Assembly: GCA_015847255.1 (NCBI GenBank)
Contig: JADLZK010001336.1
Span: 32,007 to 96,006 of the forward strand
Reading direction: 5' to 3'
Length of the DNA: 64,000 nt
From: Hyparrhenia diplandra
Taxonomy: Eukaryota > Streptophyta > Magnoliopsida > Poales > Poaceae
Shown: positions 23,109-34,434 of the stretch, in pieces
How positions within the stretch are numbered: position 1 is the first letter of the stretch
Layout: the number at the start of each line of letters is the position of its first letter
Notes under the pieces: generated by a model
Told to the model about the DNA's origin: nothing
Seen by the model: the letters and a program-made list of their open reading frames with translations, nothing else
The model's database searches: none
Translations under genes and position numbers: made by a program

Positions 23109-24854
23109 TGTTGACGGTCGTTAACTACATAAAAAACACCGTCAACACCTGCATAAAACATTCACTTTTGACCACTAAACTTAGTGGTAGGGATTAATTC
23201 TAACTAGTTCCACAAGTTTTGGTATTTCTAAGTGCAATGCAGGAATTCTCTATTTATCATCAAGAAAAAGTATCTTATATGGCAAAACGGAGTACACCAT
23301 CACGAAGGGCTCGTTGCGCTGATCGAAATGGATATATGACTCGCAATATTTGGACTCCGAAATTAAAAGATATGAGACAAACAAGAATTAACATGAAATG
23401 AGAATCCTACACGTCTTTGCGACAGGGGCCATACAAGGCTAACCAAAGCGGACACGTGGCAAAGTACAGCAGCTAGGGGCAGTAGCAACCGGACATGGGG
23501 GGCGACGTGGGCCCCACGCGGGGCTGTCCCCCCATCGGGCGCAGGCACGAACAACCCGACCAATCAGCAACGGCCACGTGGCGGCCTGCCTCCCGGACGC
23601 GTGGACGCGGAAGCGACGCGCGCTGGCGCACCACGCCGCTACGCCCGCGGGCCCGCCTTGCCGGCGCCCGGTCTCCCACGCGCTAGCAGCGCACGGACGC
23701 GGGCGGACGCGTCGCCGCCCGGCCGGATGGGCCATGCGTGGCGCTGGTCGCATCCCCTCGAGGCGATTTGCCGGTCCATGCGCGGACAAGGCGGTCCAGG
23801 CGGTTCGGCCGGTCCGGGAGCGAGGGATCGATTTTATTCGCCGATTAATGCTAACGGCGCAAACAGATCTCCGGTTCACATCCGGTTCGCGGCCTTGAGG
23901 CCGGTTCTTGGCTGGTTCTCGCCACAATCGGTGCGAGGGATTAATGTACCGACATAGAGGAGCACGGAGGACGCACACTGGACACCGGAGCTCTTCAATG
24001 CACCAACAATTATGCAAATGCACCCTCCACCTCTCCTATAAATAGAGGGGCCTCTCCTACCTCATTACACACACCATTCCAAGGAAGAGTCTCTCCCTCT
24101 CCTCTAAGAGGACTCTCCCTCTACTCTTGAGCAACATTCCTATAGGCTTAGGCCCTAGCTAGTGGTAGTAGAGTGATCGGCGGAGGAGAGATGTGAGGGC
24201 CGGGAGCGGGGAAGTGCCGAACTTGTCGGTGTCTCCCCGGACTTGTACCTCGGTGGATTCGGGCTTAGCTCCTTCACGGGATCTTGGCTAAGTAAGTGTC
24301 CACGGTTCCGATAATCTTTGTTGTCTTTTGTTTATCCAAGATTTATCTACTTGTTTGCGGGATCGATAGTCGTACCTTCGGGGCGGAACTCTAGTGGTGG
24401 AACCCTTTGACCGGGGAACCTGGCAAACACTAGAGTGTTAATCACTAGCGTAGACGTGGTGTTTGGGCTAGCGGTTGTCTATCTTTTGCGAAGCACCCCA
24501 CGGTCATGGGGGTAGGCGGCAGGGTCATGACAGCCTTGTCCGTCCCTTGTAATCCCCCCTCGTTCGGGTGTGACGTAGTGCTAATTTCCGGACACTGCCC
24601 GGCTTGGGCGTGGGCCGGTGCCCGAAGTGAACAAGTAGCTCTGGAGACTGGCTAACCATAGACCCTAAAGGTGTAAGGATCCTTCTCGATAATCCTCCCC
24701 ATCTTTGGCCTTGTGTGTCCTTGGGCGAACTAGTTAGGAGAGAGTACATCTATTCTTTGTGGAAAATACGATACCCTGAATATTTCCGGGTGAAAGCTAC
24801 AACGACAATTTTGTACGCTTGCAGATTCTTCTGCGACGTTAAGAAGCGTCAACA
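23109..24854 (+). repeat. 5' LTR of the Athila-like element
   Basis: Starts TGTTGACGGTCGTTAAC and ends GTCAACA. The GC-rich block at 23400-23960 differs most from the 3' LTR (34740-35290); the rest is close to identical apart from small indels. Confidence 0.92.
24037..24045 (+). promoter_or_regulatory. LTR TATA box
   Basis: TATAAATAG in the 5' LTR, conserved at 35373-35381 in the 3' LTR, is followed by a CT-rich leader. It probably sets the U3/R boundary about 30 bases downstream. Confidence 0.7.
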
Positions 24855-24861
24855 AGCTTTC

Positions 24862-24879
24862 TGGCGCCGTTGCCGGGGA
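24862..24879 (+). other. Primer-binding site (tRNA-Asp type)
   Basis: TGGCGCCGTTGCCGGGGA, an 18-base complement of the plant tRNA-Asp 3' end, begins seven bases after the LTR. Confidence 0.85.
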
Positions 24880-24964
24880 ACGGTTGCTATTATCTTCGAA
24901 CCTAGTTTGTCCTCGTATCTATCTATTAAAAAAATCAAAATAGTTATTTATTTTCTTCTTTTAA

Positions 24965-26842
24965 ATGAAGCCAACCAAACATATTCAAAATCCTTCTGCT
25001 TCAACGGAGGAGTTCACAAAGCCACATTCTTTTTCAAAACCAAAACTTTCATCTGGCTATGAACTCCCCCCATATTTAAAATCCATCATTCGGACGGACC
25101 CTTTCTCTGGCTACTACATCGAAAACCCATGTAGCCACCAACAAGATTTTGAGGAGATATGTGCGTGCCTAAGCATTCCTGGCATGACACAAGAAACTCT
25201 CATGTGGAAATTGTTTCTGTTCTCCCTCTCAGGGAGAGCAAAACAATGGTACACGAATATCGTAGGGAGTTTGAATGGGGATTGGAAAGAACTCAAAGAC
25301 AATTTCTGTCTAGCATTTTTCCCCATCAACACCCTACCAAGGACAATCCTCGATTTCGAGCAGGATGAGAAGGAGTCCATAGGTGCAGCCTGGGCCAGGT
25401 TTACAATGTTAACACATGCTAGCCTAGACTTGTCATTACCCGATAGTGTGCTTTTGCATATCTTTTGTTCGGGTCTTGACATAGACGCCGCCCTATGCCT
25501 TGACATGACCGTCGGAGGAGGGTCGTTTACACGCAAACCTACAACGGAACAGAGGAAAAATCCTTGATCACATCCTAGAGACGCATGCTTCTGCCATTGT
25601 AGAACCTACTCCCCTCCACAACAAGGGCATGTCAAGCTTTGAGGAGCCCTCATTAGTCGAACCATTCCCCGTATCATCATTCAAACCGACTGTTGAGCCC
25701 TCACCCGAACCACAAACACCGAAGGAAGGGATGCTTTATCCTTCAGAGTTCGCGATCAAATTCGAGGATCATGGGAGAACCTTGAACCTTCTTTGGCACG
25801 AATGGAGCAAATGGAGCACACCTCCTTCTAAGGAAACATCCTCTAAGACGAAACCTTCAAAAGAATGGTTAATGGAGGTGAAACGTTCTTCTGAAGCAAT
25901 TCAGATCCTTTCACCTTCCACGACTATATCTTATTCATTACGAGGAAATTCCTTAGATGCCCTACACAACCCCACAGCCGAGGCAAATATCATGTCACAA
26001 TATCTTGCGGAAACCCTTTTGGGTAATATGCTGCTAGCCTCGATCGATAGACTTTTCAAAGGTCAGTTCGGCCGCATCTTTGCATGTTGTGGGATTGCTA
26101 GGGCCGTGCCAATAGAAATTCATGAAACCAAGGTTCACTTAGACTTCTATATCTATCCCATCCTCGATTTTGATCTTCTCATAGGCAACCCTCTCGAAAA
26201 GCTTTTTCATGAAAAACCTATAGAGGAGAGCCATGATGAGAAGTTGGGAAAGAATGCTTGTGCCTCTCACCTAGAAATCCCAAAGGCGAAGCATCCTCCC
26301 AACCAAAACCTGTTCGAGGGCGAAGTTCATAACTCCGTTCGATTCACCTAAGTTGCTTTCGCATCTTAGTGAAATGAAACACCCATCGTCCTCACTTTCG
26401 AACACAAGACATGTCCGGCCAACAAAACATTGTTCTTGACAAAGGTCGAGATTCAACGTTTGTTCTTCATGACATATCTTGTGAGGATAAAAACTCATGC
26501 GCCATGGACATGCACGAAGCACCAACTCTAGAGACCAAGATAGAAACCGCTAAGGAGCATGAAAAGTTTTCTTTTTTAAGATCCCTCAAGTTTCATGCTC
26601 ACCTTTTTGGATCTCTAGCGTTGTCTTGCTTCGACCGACCATGTGCCTCTACGAGGGGCCCCAACCTTCTCTTAATCCTCGTTCACAAACTTTTCAAGAG
26701 GATGGTTGTGGATGTCTTCGTCTATCACAAGTTTAGCCGATCTCGTAGTAGCACGATGGCACTAACCTTGCAGCTTAAGCGTAATGCTAACTTCTTAGTG
26801 GTGAGGCTGGGAACCTCAGCACCTTTCATAGCTGCAAGATGA
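24965..26842 (+). pseudogene. Gag and protease-like region of the Athila-like element
   Basis: The ATG at 24965 opens a Gag frame with the capsid domain: SHQQDFEEICACL, LFLFSLSGRAKQWY, FCLAFFPINTL and ARFTMLTHASLDLSLPDSVL. The frame breaks near 25555 and continues at 25629-26351 with a Pro/Ser/Glu-rich linker. A retropepsin-like fold follows (LDALHNPTAEANIMSQYLAE ... FYIYPILDFDLLIGNPLEKL), but the catalytic Asp-Thr/Ser-Gly is absent. After a stop at 26351 a further 143-codon frame (26411-26842) keeps Gag-like composition. The second copy of this family (60890-59860, minus) codes the same blocks. Confidence 0.8.
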
Positions 26843-27303
26843 ATTCCCACGGTCAAGCTTACGACCATAAACAAAGCACTGCCGGGAGATAACCCGGACC
26901 GTAAAAAAAAAGATGAATAATTCTCTCTTGTTGTTTTCCAAAAAAAAAAAAAAAAGGTTTTTCCTCTGTTCTTATTAATAAAAGCAAGAGCATGTTAGCA
27001 AGTTAGTATGCACCTTCGGGTATTCTTGTCGCTAACCATTTCAGGTGGAGATCGATTAAGAAGATCAAAAGAGGCATGCGATGCTTGAAAACATGGGGCC
27101 GACATCAGCACACACAAAAAAAAAAATACTTTGATGCTCATGGATGGTGGAATACACTCAAAAAGGAGACCCGAACTTTGCACACTTGACTTTTGCACAA
27201 AAGTCCAAGTGTGGGGGAAAGACATGAAAACCTAAAGTTCCATACACCAAGGCGTCATACAAAAAAAAAAATGATGGTGAATAAGAGGTGATGTCAGCCC
27301 TGC
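26843..27303 (+). other. Athila-like non-coding spacer
   Basis: Begins with ACAAAGCACTGCCGGGAGATAACCC (in part), a sequence commonly found after Gag in grass Athila/Tat elements. It contains A-runs and no reading frame of note. Confidence 0.5.
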
Positions 27304-28930
27304 TGATGAGGACACGCCTACAATGCCCAAGAGTTTGCCCAATCTTTCACGGTACAATTTCAACAAAACTTGTTTTACTGTGTCAAGATAATTTATTCTC
27401 TGAGAAATAATCAACTACCTCGACAACACTCCAAAGTCCTGAGCAGCTAGCAATCCAAACGCCGCTGAAAATATACTAGTAACAGATATTTTAATTAATT
27501 GGCTGCGTGACTCAAACAAGAACTCGTCACCAATCAGAGAACACCTGAATTCGGTTCACCCCTCACGGCAACAGTAGCCCAGCAGCAGCAGATGGCTTAA
27601 TTCTTTCTCAACAATATAGCCGAGCCAAGAAATAAATGATAATAAATGCGGCCAGATTCCGATTAATACTCAGCAGCACACAGCACTAACGATCACAATA
27701 ATCAAAGGCAGGATCATCCACCAGTAGTGATAGATGGTGCCAAAAATACTCACGACAAAGATCAAGCAATATAATTCGGATGAGTGAAATCAATCAGTTT
27801 GATCAACCAAGTACGAGTAGTAGCAGTATCAATGGCATTGATAAATGGGATCAGCTTACAAGATGTAGATGCAAACCAAACCCTAGATAGTTTCTTCCAC
27901 CCGCGACCTTGACGGCCACGATCAGAAGATGGGGAACTGAATCAACTCCAGCACGAGTCCAAGGATCAATCCCGATCACGCACCAACACAAATCCGAAAG
28001 GATCCGGGAACACCCGCTAGGGCTTCACGGCGGCGGCTCGGCGAAGAGTAACTCCACAAATAAAATCCAATCTAACTTGTTACAAGGCCAGCCGTAGGCC
28101 ATATATGTGCACGCAGGCACAGGACTCGATCGACTTAACTACGACGGCACCAGGCAACCAGACATACTACGTACGTGTCTTAGCCCAAATAAGTCCAGCC
28201 CATATATGAATAAAGTAATAGCTAACTAATTCTAGTGCCAACAAATATATATTAAAATATTATGGCAATGACGCTAATCAATGTGTGGACCTGTACCGTC
28301 ACCTGTTCACCAGCAGCTTGATGCAAATAGTGAAGGCTTCAAGTGACGTCAACTTTCATAGAACCAAAATAAATATATGTTTTTAGCTTTTCATCTCCTT
28401 TCTTGAATGTTGCACTCTTAAACATGATTATTGATGAAAGACCGCTCGGAGCAAATATTTCCTTCACCTTCTTCATATATTTTTCATTAGAAGAGAATGC
28501 ACCAAATTTTAAGAAAGATGGATCTCTCATAGTTTTAGCTGATAAATTATCCAAAATAATCTTTTTGCGGCGCCATGGGCTCATCATTCTCCCTTTCTTG
28601 AATCAAAGCCGTCCTCGGCTTTGACATAGCTTTTAGCATCATCAATCTGGTGTTCAAGATCTGATAAACCTTTAGCAGTAGGAGAAATACAATAAATTTC
28701 AGAATCACTAGGCTCGGTCAATGTCTCATGCAGATCTACACCGGCTGTAATAACTCCATCACTTTTTAGCACATGTAGGTTCCAAAGAGTTGCCAATTGA
28801 AATTTCAAAATGATGAGACTTGTCATTAGAAACCATACTAGATGAACCGATGCTCACATTACTCAGTCCCTTATTTGCCGGAACATCAACAGTGCTATCA
28901 ATAATTATTGGAGCAGGAACTATCTCATCA
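27304..28930 (-). repeat. 3' LTR of the gag-protease element
   Basis: Starts TGATGAGGACACGCC and ends ACTATCTCATCA. Reading on the minus strand, an internal copy of purine tract plus LTR start lies at 28624-28582, about 340 bases into the LTR. It repeats the true joint at 28968-28925. Confidence 0.93.
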
Positions 28931-28974
28931 TTCTCTCCCCTTGAAGCAAAGCCGTCCTCGGCTTTGGGGTAAGT

Positions 28975-30399
28975 TCAGCAACCTTTTTTCTTCACTTTCA
29001 TAGGAGCAAACAGCTCAGCCTTGATAGTACTCTCAACCATTGGTTTTAGCACATGATGAACTCCCTTGTGCACAAACGAATAAGTATTGGAACGACCCCT
29101 ATGAGTAGCATCAAGATCAAACTGCCATGGTCGACCCAATAATAAATGACATGCACTCACTGGTGCAATATCACAATCCACAATATCAACATAATTTTCA
29201 ATGGAGAATTTCACTCGTGCCTTATGAGTAATTTTAAGTGTACCACTTCGATTCATCCATTGCATATAACGTGGCTTTGGAAGCCTCCACGTAGACAAAG
29301 ACAAAGCATGCACCAAATCTGAGCTAATGGCATTAGTAAAACTACCACCATCAATAATTAGCTTGCAAACCTTATCTTGAATGTTGCATTTTGATTGAAA
29401 TATATTGGAGCGCTGCCCTTTCGCACTAGCAATAGTACCATCACTATGAATTTCCTTTGCCACCATAGATAAGCCATCGGAGATATCTTCAGTAGCATCA
29501 ATAAATACAGATTGAGAATGATTATCATTGAAGGAAGCATTACTAATTGTACCTTTCAGTTCCTGGCCAATTAATATAGTAGTGGAGTCTCTTTCCTTCA
29601 TGTCATCAGCAGGAACTAGGACCTCTTTATGTGCTACTAGACGAGTGCCAATTTCAGAACAAGGACTGGCAATGCGCTTCACACATTCCACAGGAGAAGA
29701 ATTTTGTCCTATATTCATAGGCTCGCTATATTGAGTACTAGAACCCAACTGTTTGATAGGCACCGTGAACTTCTTATTATTTTCAAGACACTCAAATTCA
29801 TTTGTTGCCACACACTTTTTCTTGGGACCAAGAGAACTACGAGCACAAGCAGATAACTTACTACTTTGACCAGTAGCTTGCTTCAACTTAGGAGAAGAAA
29901 TAATTTCAGCATGCGTGGACTTTCCATAAGTAACACTAGAATCGAACTTCTTCTCATAAGAATTAACATCAACCACTTGCCGGTTAGAACCATTGTACTC
30001 ATTTCCAGCTATAGAATCAGACCAAGATGAACGTTGATGCAATTTAGTGTCTGAAGAAATTTTACCACTTGTAGCAACTATTTTCTTTGAATAGAATTTG
30101 GACTCACTTGGCGGAACGAATGTAGGCCGAAAAAATTTCTTCATACCTTCCCACGTCATGATATCAGTCCAGCCTTTGGCAATAAATTCTTCCTCCACTT
30201 CCAACCACCACTGGAAAACACGTTCAGAGAAAGTTATCTTTGCCAAATTTACCAGCTGGTTAGATGGCAATTTACCACTCCAATAAAAATTTTGCATCGC
30301 ATCTTCCCAATCATAATAATTAGCTGAAGATGCATTTGAATACAATGTCGGCACAAATTGAGCTTTCTCAGCCAAGCGATATTTATCCATCATTACCAA
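28975..30399 (-). CDS. Gag-protease polyprotein of the TR-GAG-type element
   Basis: An unbroken 474-codon frame on the minus strand. Residues about 25-105 are a Retrotrans_gag-type capsid domain (YDWEDAMQNFYWSGKL, ERVFQWWLEVEEEF, TWEGMKKFFRPTFVPPS). A long polar linker rich in Ser and Lys follows. Residues about 345-460 form a retropepsin: CKLIIDGGSFTNAISSDLV with the catalytic Asp-Gly-Gly, then PVSACHLLLGRPWQFDLDA. It ends KVKKKGC just before the purine tract. No zinc knuckle, RT, RNase H or integrase is present. The open frame and young LTRs suggest the product may still be made, and could supply or use particles in trans. Confidence 0.88.
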   Translation of the reverse strand: MVMMDKYRLAEKAQFVPTLYSNASSANYYDWEDAMQNFYWSGKLPSNQLVNLAKITFSERVFQWWLEVEEEFIAKGWTDIMTWEGMKKFFRPTFVPPSESKFYSKKIVATSGKISSDTKLHQRSSWSDSIAGNEYNGSNRQVVDVNSYEKKFDSSVTYGKSTHAEIISSPKLKQATGQSSKLSACARSSLGPKKKCVATNEFECLENNKKFTVPIKQLGSSTQYSEPMNIGQNSSPVECVKRIASPCSEIGTRLVAHKEVLVPADDMKERDSTTILIGQELKGTISNASFNDNHSQSVFIDATEDISDGLSMVAKEIHSDGTIASAKGQRSNIFQSKCNIQDKVCKLIIDGGSFTNAISSDLVHALSLSTWRLPKPRYMQWMNRSGTLKITHKARVKFSIENYVDIVDCDIAPVSACHLLLGRPWQFDLDATHRGRSNTYSFVHKGVHHVLKPMVESTIKAELFAPMKVKKKGC

Positions 30400-30437
30400 T
30401 CAATAGCAAAAATACCAAGTACCGTGAGCAACACGGA

Positions 30438-30449
30438 GAGCTGATACCA
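30438..30449 (-). other. Primer-binding site of the TR-GAG-type element
   Basis: TGGTATCAGCTC on the minus strand, two bases from the 5' LTR, resembles the initiator tRNA-Met site TGGTATCAGAGC. Confidence 0.75.
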
Positions 30450-30451
30450 CG

Positions 30452-32080
30452 TGATGAGGACACGCCTACAATGCCCAAGAGTTTGCCCAATCTTTCACGG
30501 TACAATTTCAACAAAACTTGTTTTACTGTGTCAAGATAATTTATTCTCTGAGAAATAATCAACAACCTCGACAACACTCCAAAAGTCCTGAGCAGCTAGC
30601 AATCCAAACGCCGCTGAAAATATACTAGTAACAGATATTTTAATTAATTGGCTGCGTGACTCAAACAAGAACTCGTCACCAATCAGAGAACACCTGAATT
30701 CGGTTCACCCCTCACGGCAACAGTAGCCCAGCAGCAGCAGATGGCTTAATTCTTTCTCAACAATATAGCCGAGCCAAGAAATAAATGATAATAAATGCGG
30801 CCAGATTCCGATTAATACTCAGCAGCACACAGCACTAACGATCACAATAATCAAAGGCAGGATCATCCACCAGTAGTGATAGATGGTGCCAAAAATACTC
30901 ACGACAAAGATCAAGCAATATAATTCGGATGAGTGAAATCAATCAGTTTGATCAACCAAGTACGAGTAGTAGCAGTATCAATGGCATTGATAAATGGGAT
31001 CAGCTTACAAGATGTAGATGCAAACCAAACCCTAGATAGTTTCTTCCACCCGCGACCTTGGACGGCCACGATCAGAAGATGGGGAACTGAATCAACTCCA
31101 GCACGAGTCCAAGGATCAATCCTCGATCACGCACCAACACAAATCCGAAAGGATCCGGGAACACCCGCTAGGGCTTCACGAGCGGCGGCTCGACGAAGAG
31201 TAACTCCACAAATAAAATCCAATCTAACTTGTTACAAGGCCAGCCGTAGGCCATATATGTGCACGCAGGCACAGGACTCGATCGACTTAACTACGACGGC
31301 ACCAGGCAACCAGACATACTACGTACGTGTCTTAGCCCAAATAAGTCCAGCCCATATATGAATAAAGTAATAGCTAACTAATTCTAGTGCCAACAAATAT
31401 ATATTAAAATATTATGGCAATGACGCTAATCAATGTGTGGACCTGTACCGTCACCTGTTCACCAGCAGCTTGATGCAAATAGTGAAGGCTTCAAGTGACG
31501 TCAACTTTCATAGAACCAAAATAAATATATGTTTTTAGCTTTTCATCTCCTTTCTTGAATGTTGCACTCTTAAACATGATTATTGATGAAAGACCGCTCG
31601 AGCAAATATTTCCTTCACCTTCTTCATATATTTTTCATTAGAAGAGAATGCACCAAATTTTAAGAAAGATGGATCTCTCATAGTTTTAGCTGATAAATTA
31701 TCCAAAATAATCTTTTGCGGCGCCATGGGCTCATCATTCTCCCTTTCTTGAATCAAAAGCCGCCCTCGGCTTTGACATAGCTTTTAGCATCATCAATCTG
31801 GTGTTCAAGATCTGATAAACCTTTAGCAGTAGGAGAAATACAATAAATTTCAGAATCACTAGGCTCGGTCAATGTCTCATGCAGATCTACACCGGCTGTA
31901 ATAACTCCATCACTTTTAGCACAAGTAGGTTCCAAAGAGTTGCCAATTGAAATTTCAAAATGATGAGACTTGTCATTAGAAACCATACTAGATGAACCGA
32001 TGCTCACATTACTCAGTCCCTTATTTGCCGGAACATCAACAGTGCTATCAATAATTATTGGAGCAGGAACTATCTCATCA
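30452..32080 (-). repeat. 5' LTR of the gag-protease element
   Basis: On the minus strand an open frame runs from the LTR start (DEIVPAPIIIDSTVD) through SDGVITAGVDLHETLTE to about 31753. It ends beside the internal purine tract (31777-31733). The matching frame in the other LTR carries a one-base T-run difference. Confidence 0.93.
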
Positions 32081-32089
32081 CCTGCCTTG

Positions 32090-32285
32090 CTGAAAAGAAA
32101 AAAAAATAGAAAGAGAAACAAAAAAAGAATTGCAAAAAAAAAAAGAGATGAGAAAAAATAATAATGAAGAAAAAGAGAAAAGAAAAAAAAAAAGTGTAGT
32201 CGAAAAGAAAACAAAAAGAGTGTTGTAAAAAAAAAAAAAGAAAAATAAAAATATATAGAATAGAAAAATAATAATAAGAGAAGAG
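32090..32285 (+). repeat. A/G-rich low-complexity tract
   Basis: About 195 bases made almost only of A and G runs, within the Athila-like interior. The related element at 55165-62880 has the complementary T/C-rich tract at 58800-59170, so this is an old feature of the family, not random decay. The ORFs across it are artefacts. Confidence 0.9.
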
Positions 32286-34434
32286 AGGAGCCGGTTGGCC
32301 CCACATGATCAAGATAAATATCAATGTGCTGCCTGACTCCACCTTTCATTGCTTCCATGAGCAAGAAGGACTCTTTTTGTTATCCTTTGCTACTGCCACC
32401 AAGTCCCATGGCCCGCGCACACACGTCATGTGTGTGGCCTAGACTTGTGATGCACCTGGGCTGAGCCATCACGCAAAACCGCAGCAACAACTTCGATGTG
32501 TCATCCATAAATGCTTTGGCGGTAAATATATCCGGTATGCAAAGGGAAACGTTCACCAACTCATTCACTCATTCTTCGTCTCCATAATGTTATACAAATT
32601 CATGCTTCTCTTATTTATGATGTATGCTCTGGTTTGGATATGCTCCCATGAGATCTCATGTATATCCATAGGTCTTTTACATTAAGCATGGTGCTTAGGG
32701 TAAAATGATCTCCTTTAATCGAGCTTTGACATGGTGTTAGAGCTAGGTTAATGAACTTAGAGCTTTGTCGTCATGATCAATGAAAGTATCTTATGTTGGA
32801 GATGAGTTAAGGCTATGTTAGCCTTGCTTCTTTATGTTAGCCTTGCTTGGAGTGATGATGAGGTGAACAAATAAAATAAAATAAAGTTTTCTCAATAAAG
32901 GCTCCACGGTATTCATGCCGATAGAGCCATGTGTTTGTTTTCTTTTGTGTTGTTTTCTTTCTTTGAAATAAAACCAGGTACAAGACCAAGTGTGGGGAGA
33001 TCTCTCAAAACACAATGAACAAACTTCTAAGATCTCCCCAACACAATGTACAAACACCGAAAGCAATTCATGATGGAGAAGGGCGAGACTAAGCGAAAGT
33101 ACCATTAACTCCTTCCTCTTCAAGCGGTGGTTTGTGCAAAACTCTCGCTCTCACATCTCACAAAAGTTTTGAAGTTTAAATTTGAACATATCAAAAAAGA
33201 CAAAACTTTTGAGGCCCCATCTCCATGCTATCCTAGATAAAATTTGCATACTCTTTATTCCTCGCTAATATTCCTATGCCTTGTGAACTATCTATCATAG
33301 GGACCCCATGTTATCTAAGTAATTGGAATATGTGATATAGCTGGATGATTTGAACCTTGCTCTTTTATATGAACTTGAGATTTGTTTTCAAAATTCAAAA
33401 TTCAAATTGCATGCTCCTCAATGATATGCAAATTCCTACCGAGCCATATCAAGTTTATCAAGTGCAAAAACTCTTACACATATGCTACTTATCTTTGCAT
33501 TGAGCTTGTGTCAAGTCTTGTTGACCCTTGTTGAGATAGTTGTCATGCCCCCAAGATCAAGAATCACGTACACTCCACATATATCAGCTATTCCTACACT
33601 TTGGGGAATACGCTAAAACATGCTTCCGTCCACCATACAAAAAGCTCGCTCCTACACTGGGAGTAGACAAAAAAAAATCTTAGAAATAAATACTCCATGT
33701 TCTACCAGATAGTGATCTCTCTTTATATTTATGGTTCAAAGAGACATGGCTATGAAAAAAAATAGGGACACATGAAGGTCCCATGAAAAAAAGTTGGACA
33801 GTCCAAGACTTTTTATGAAAAAATTGATGAGCACATGAAGGCTCATGCAAGAGAAAAAAAATATCAATAGCCATGTTCTCAAGAATAAAGTTTTCATAAG
33901 AGAGAGATCACTCATATCAAAAGGAGTATAGTATAGGTTCCACTTTTATATTATATCCACACACATGCACTTCTTGATCTAGGGTATGCCATCCTTCTCC
34001 TTGGATCCGAGCTTTGACTTAGCAACATATGCAGAGTAAGTATGCCTTCATATCTTTCCCTACCCAAAGATCCACATAAGCTTTATAGAAGTAGGAAAGA
34101 AAGAAGGCAAAACTTTGATATGCCTTGGTGAGGAACCAAACACAAAATTGAGTGATCCGAAAGTGAATCATTTGAGGAGCAATGCTATGTTTACATTTTC
34201 AAAATCAAATGAAAACCCAAGTTCCTCGCACTTATTTGAAGCAAGGGGATTTGAATCCATGATTGTTCCATAATTCAATTACCCAAGATTAAACATGGTA
34301 GACACATCAAAAGTTTACAAGTGCAGGTGAAGCTTGGAATAACTTGTATGCAGGTTATATATCAAGGAGATGACCCATCTTAGTCCTCAACCTTTACTCG
34401 AGGGGACGAGCAAAGGACTAAGTGTGGGGGAGTT
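32286..34434 (+). other. Athila-like 3' non-coding region
   Basis: No protein family is recognised. The region mirrors 56639-58800 of the second family member (shared phrases such as CAAGTGTGGGGAGAT and TTCAATTGCATGCTCCTCAATGA-like stretches). It ends with the purine tract AGTGTGGGGGAGTT at the LTR. Confidence 0.6.

Larger units (their letters stand above)
27304..32080 (-). mobile_element. Non-autonomous gag-protease LTR element (TR-GAG type), innermost of the nest
   Basis: LTRs 27304-28930 and 30452-32080 (1627 and 1629 bp) are TG...CA and about 99% identical by eye, with scattered one-base indels. The TSD CCTGC occurs at 27299-27303 and 32081-32085. On the minus strand the primer site TGGTATCAGCTC (30449-30438) follows the 5' LTR, and a purine tract (CTTCAAGGGGAGAGAA) precedes the 3' LTR. 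The 1.5-kb interior holds one long open frame for Gag plus protease and nothing else. Reverse transcriptase must have come from another element. Near-identical LTRs make it a young insertion. Confidence 0.93.
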
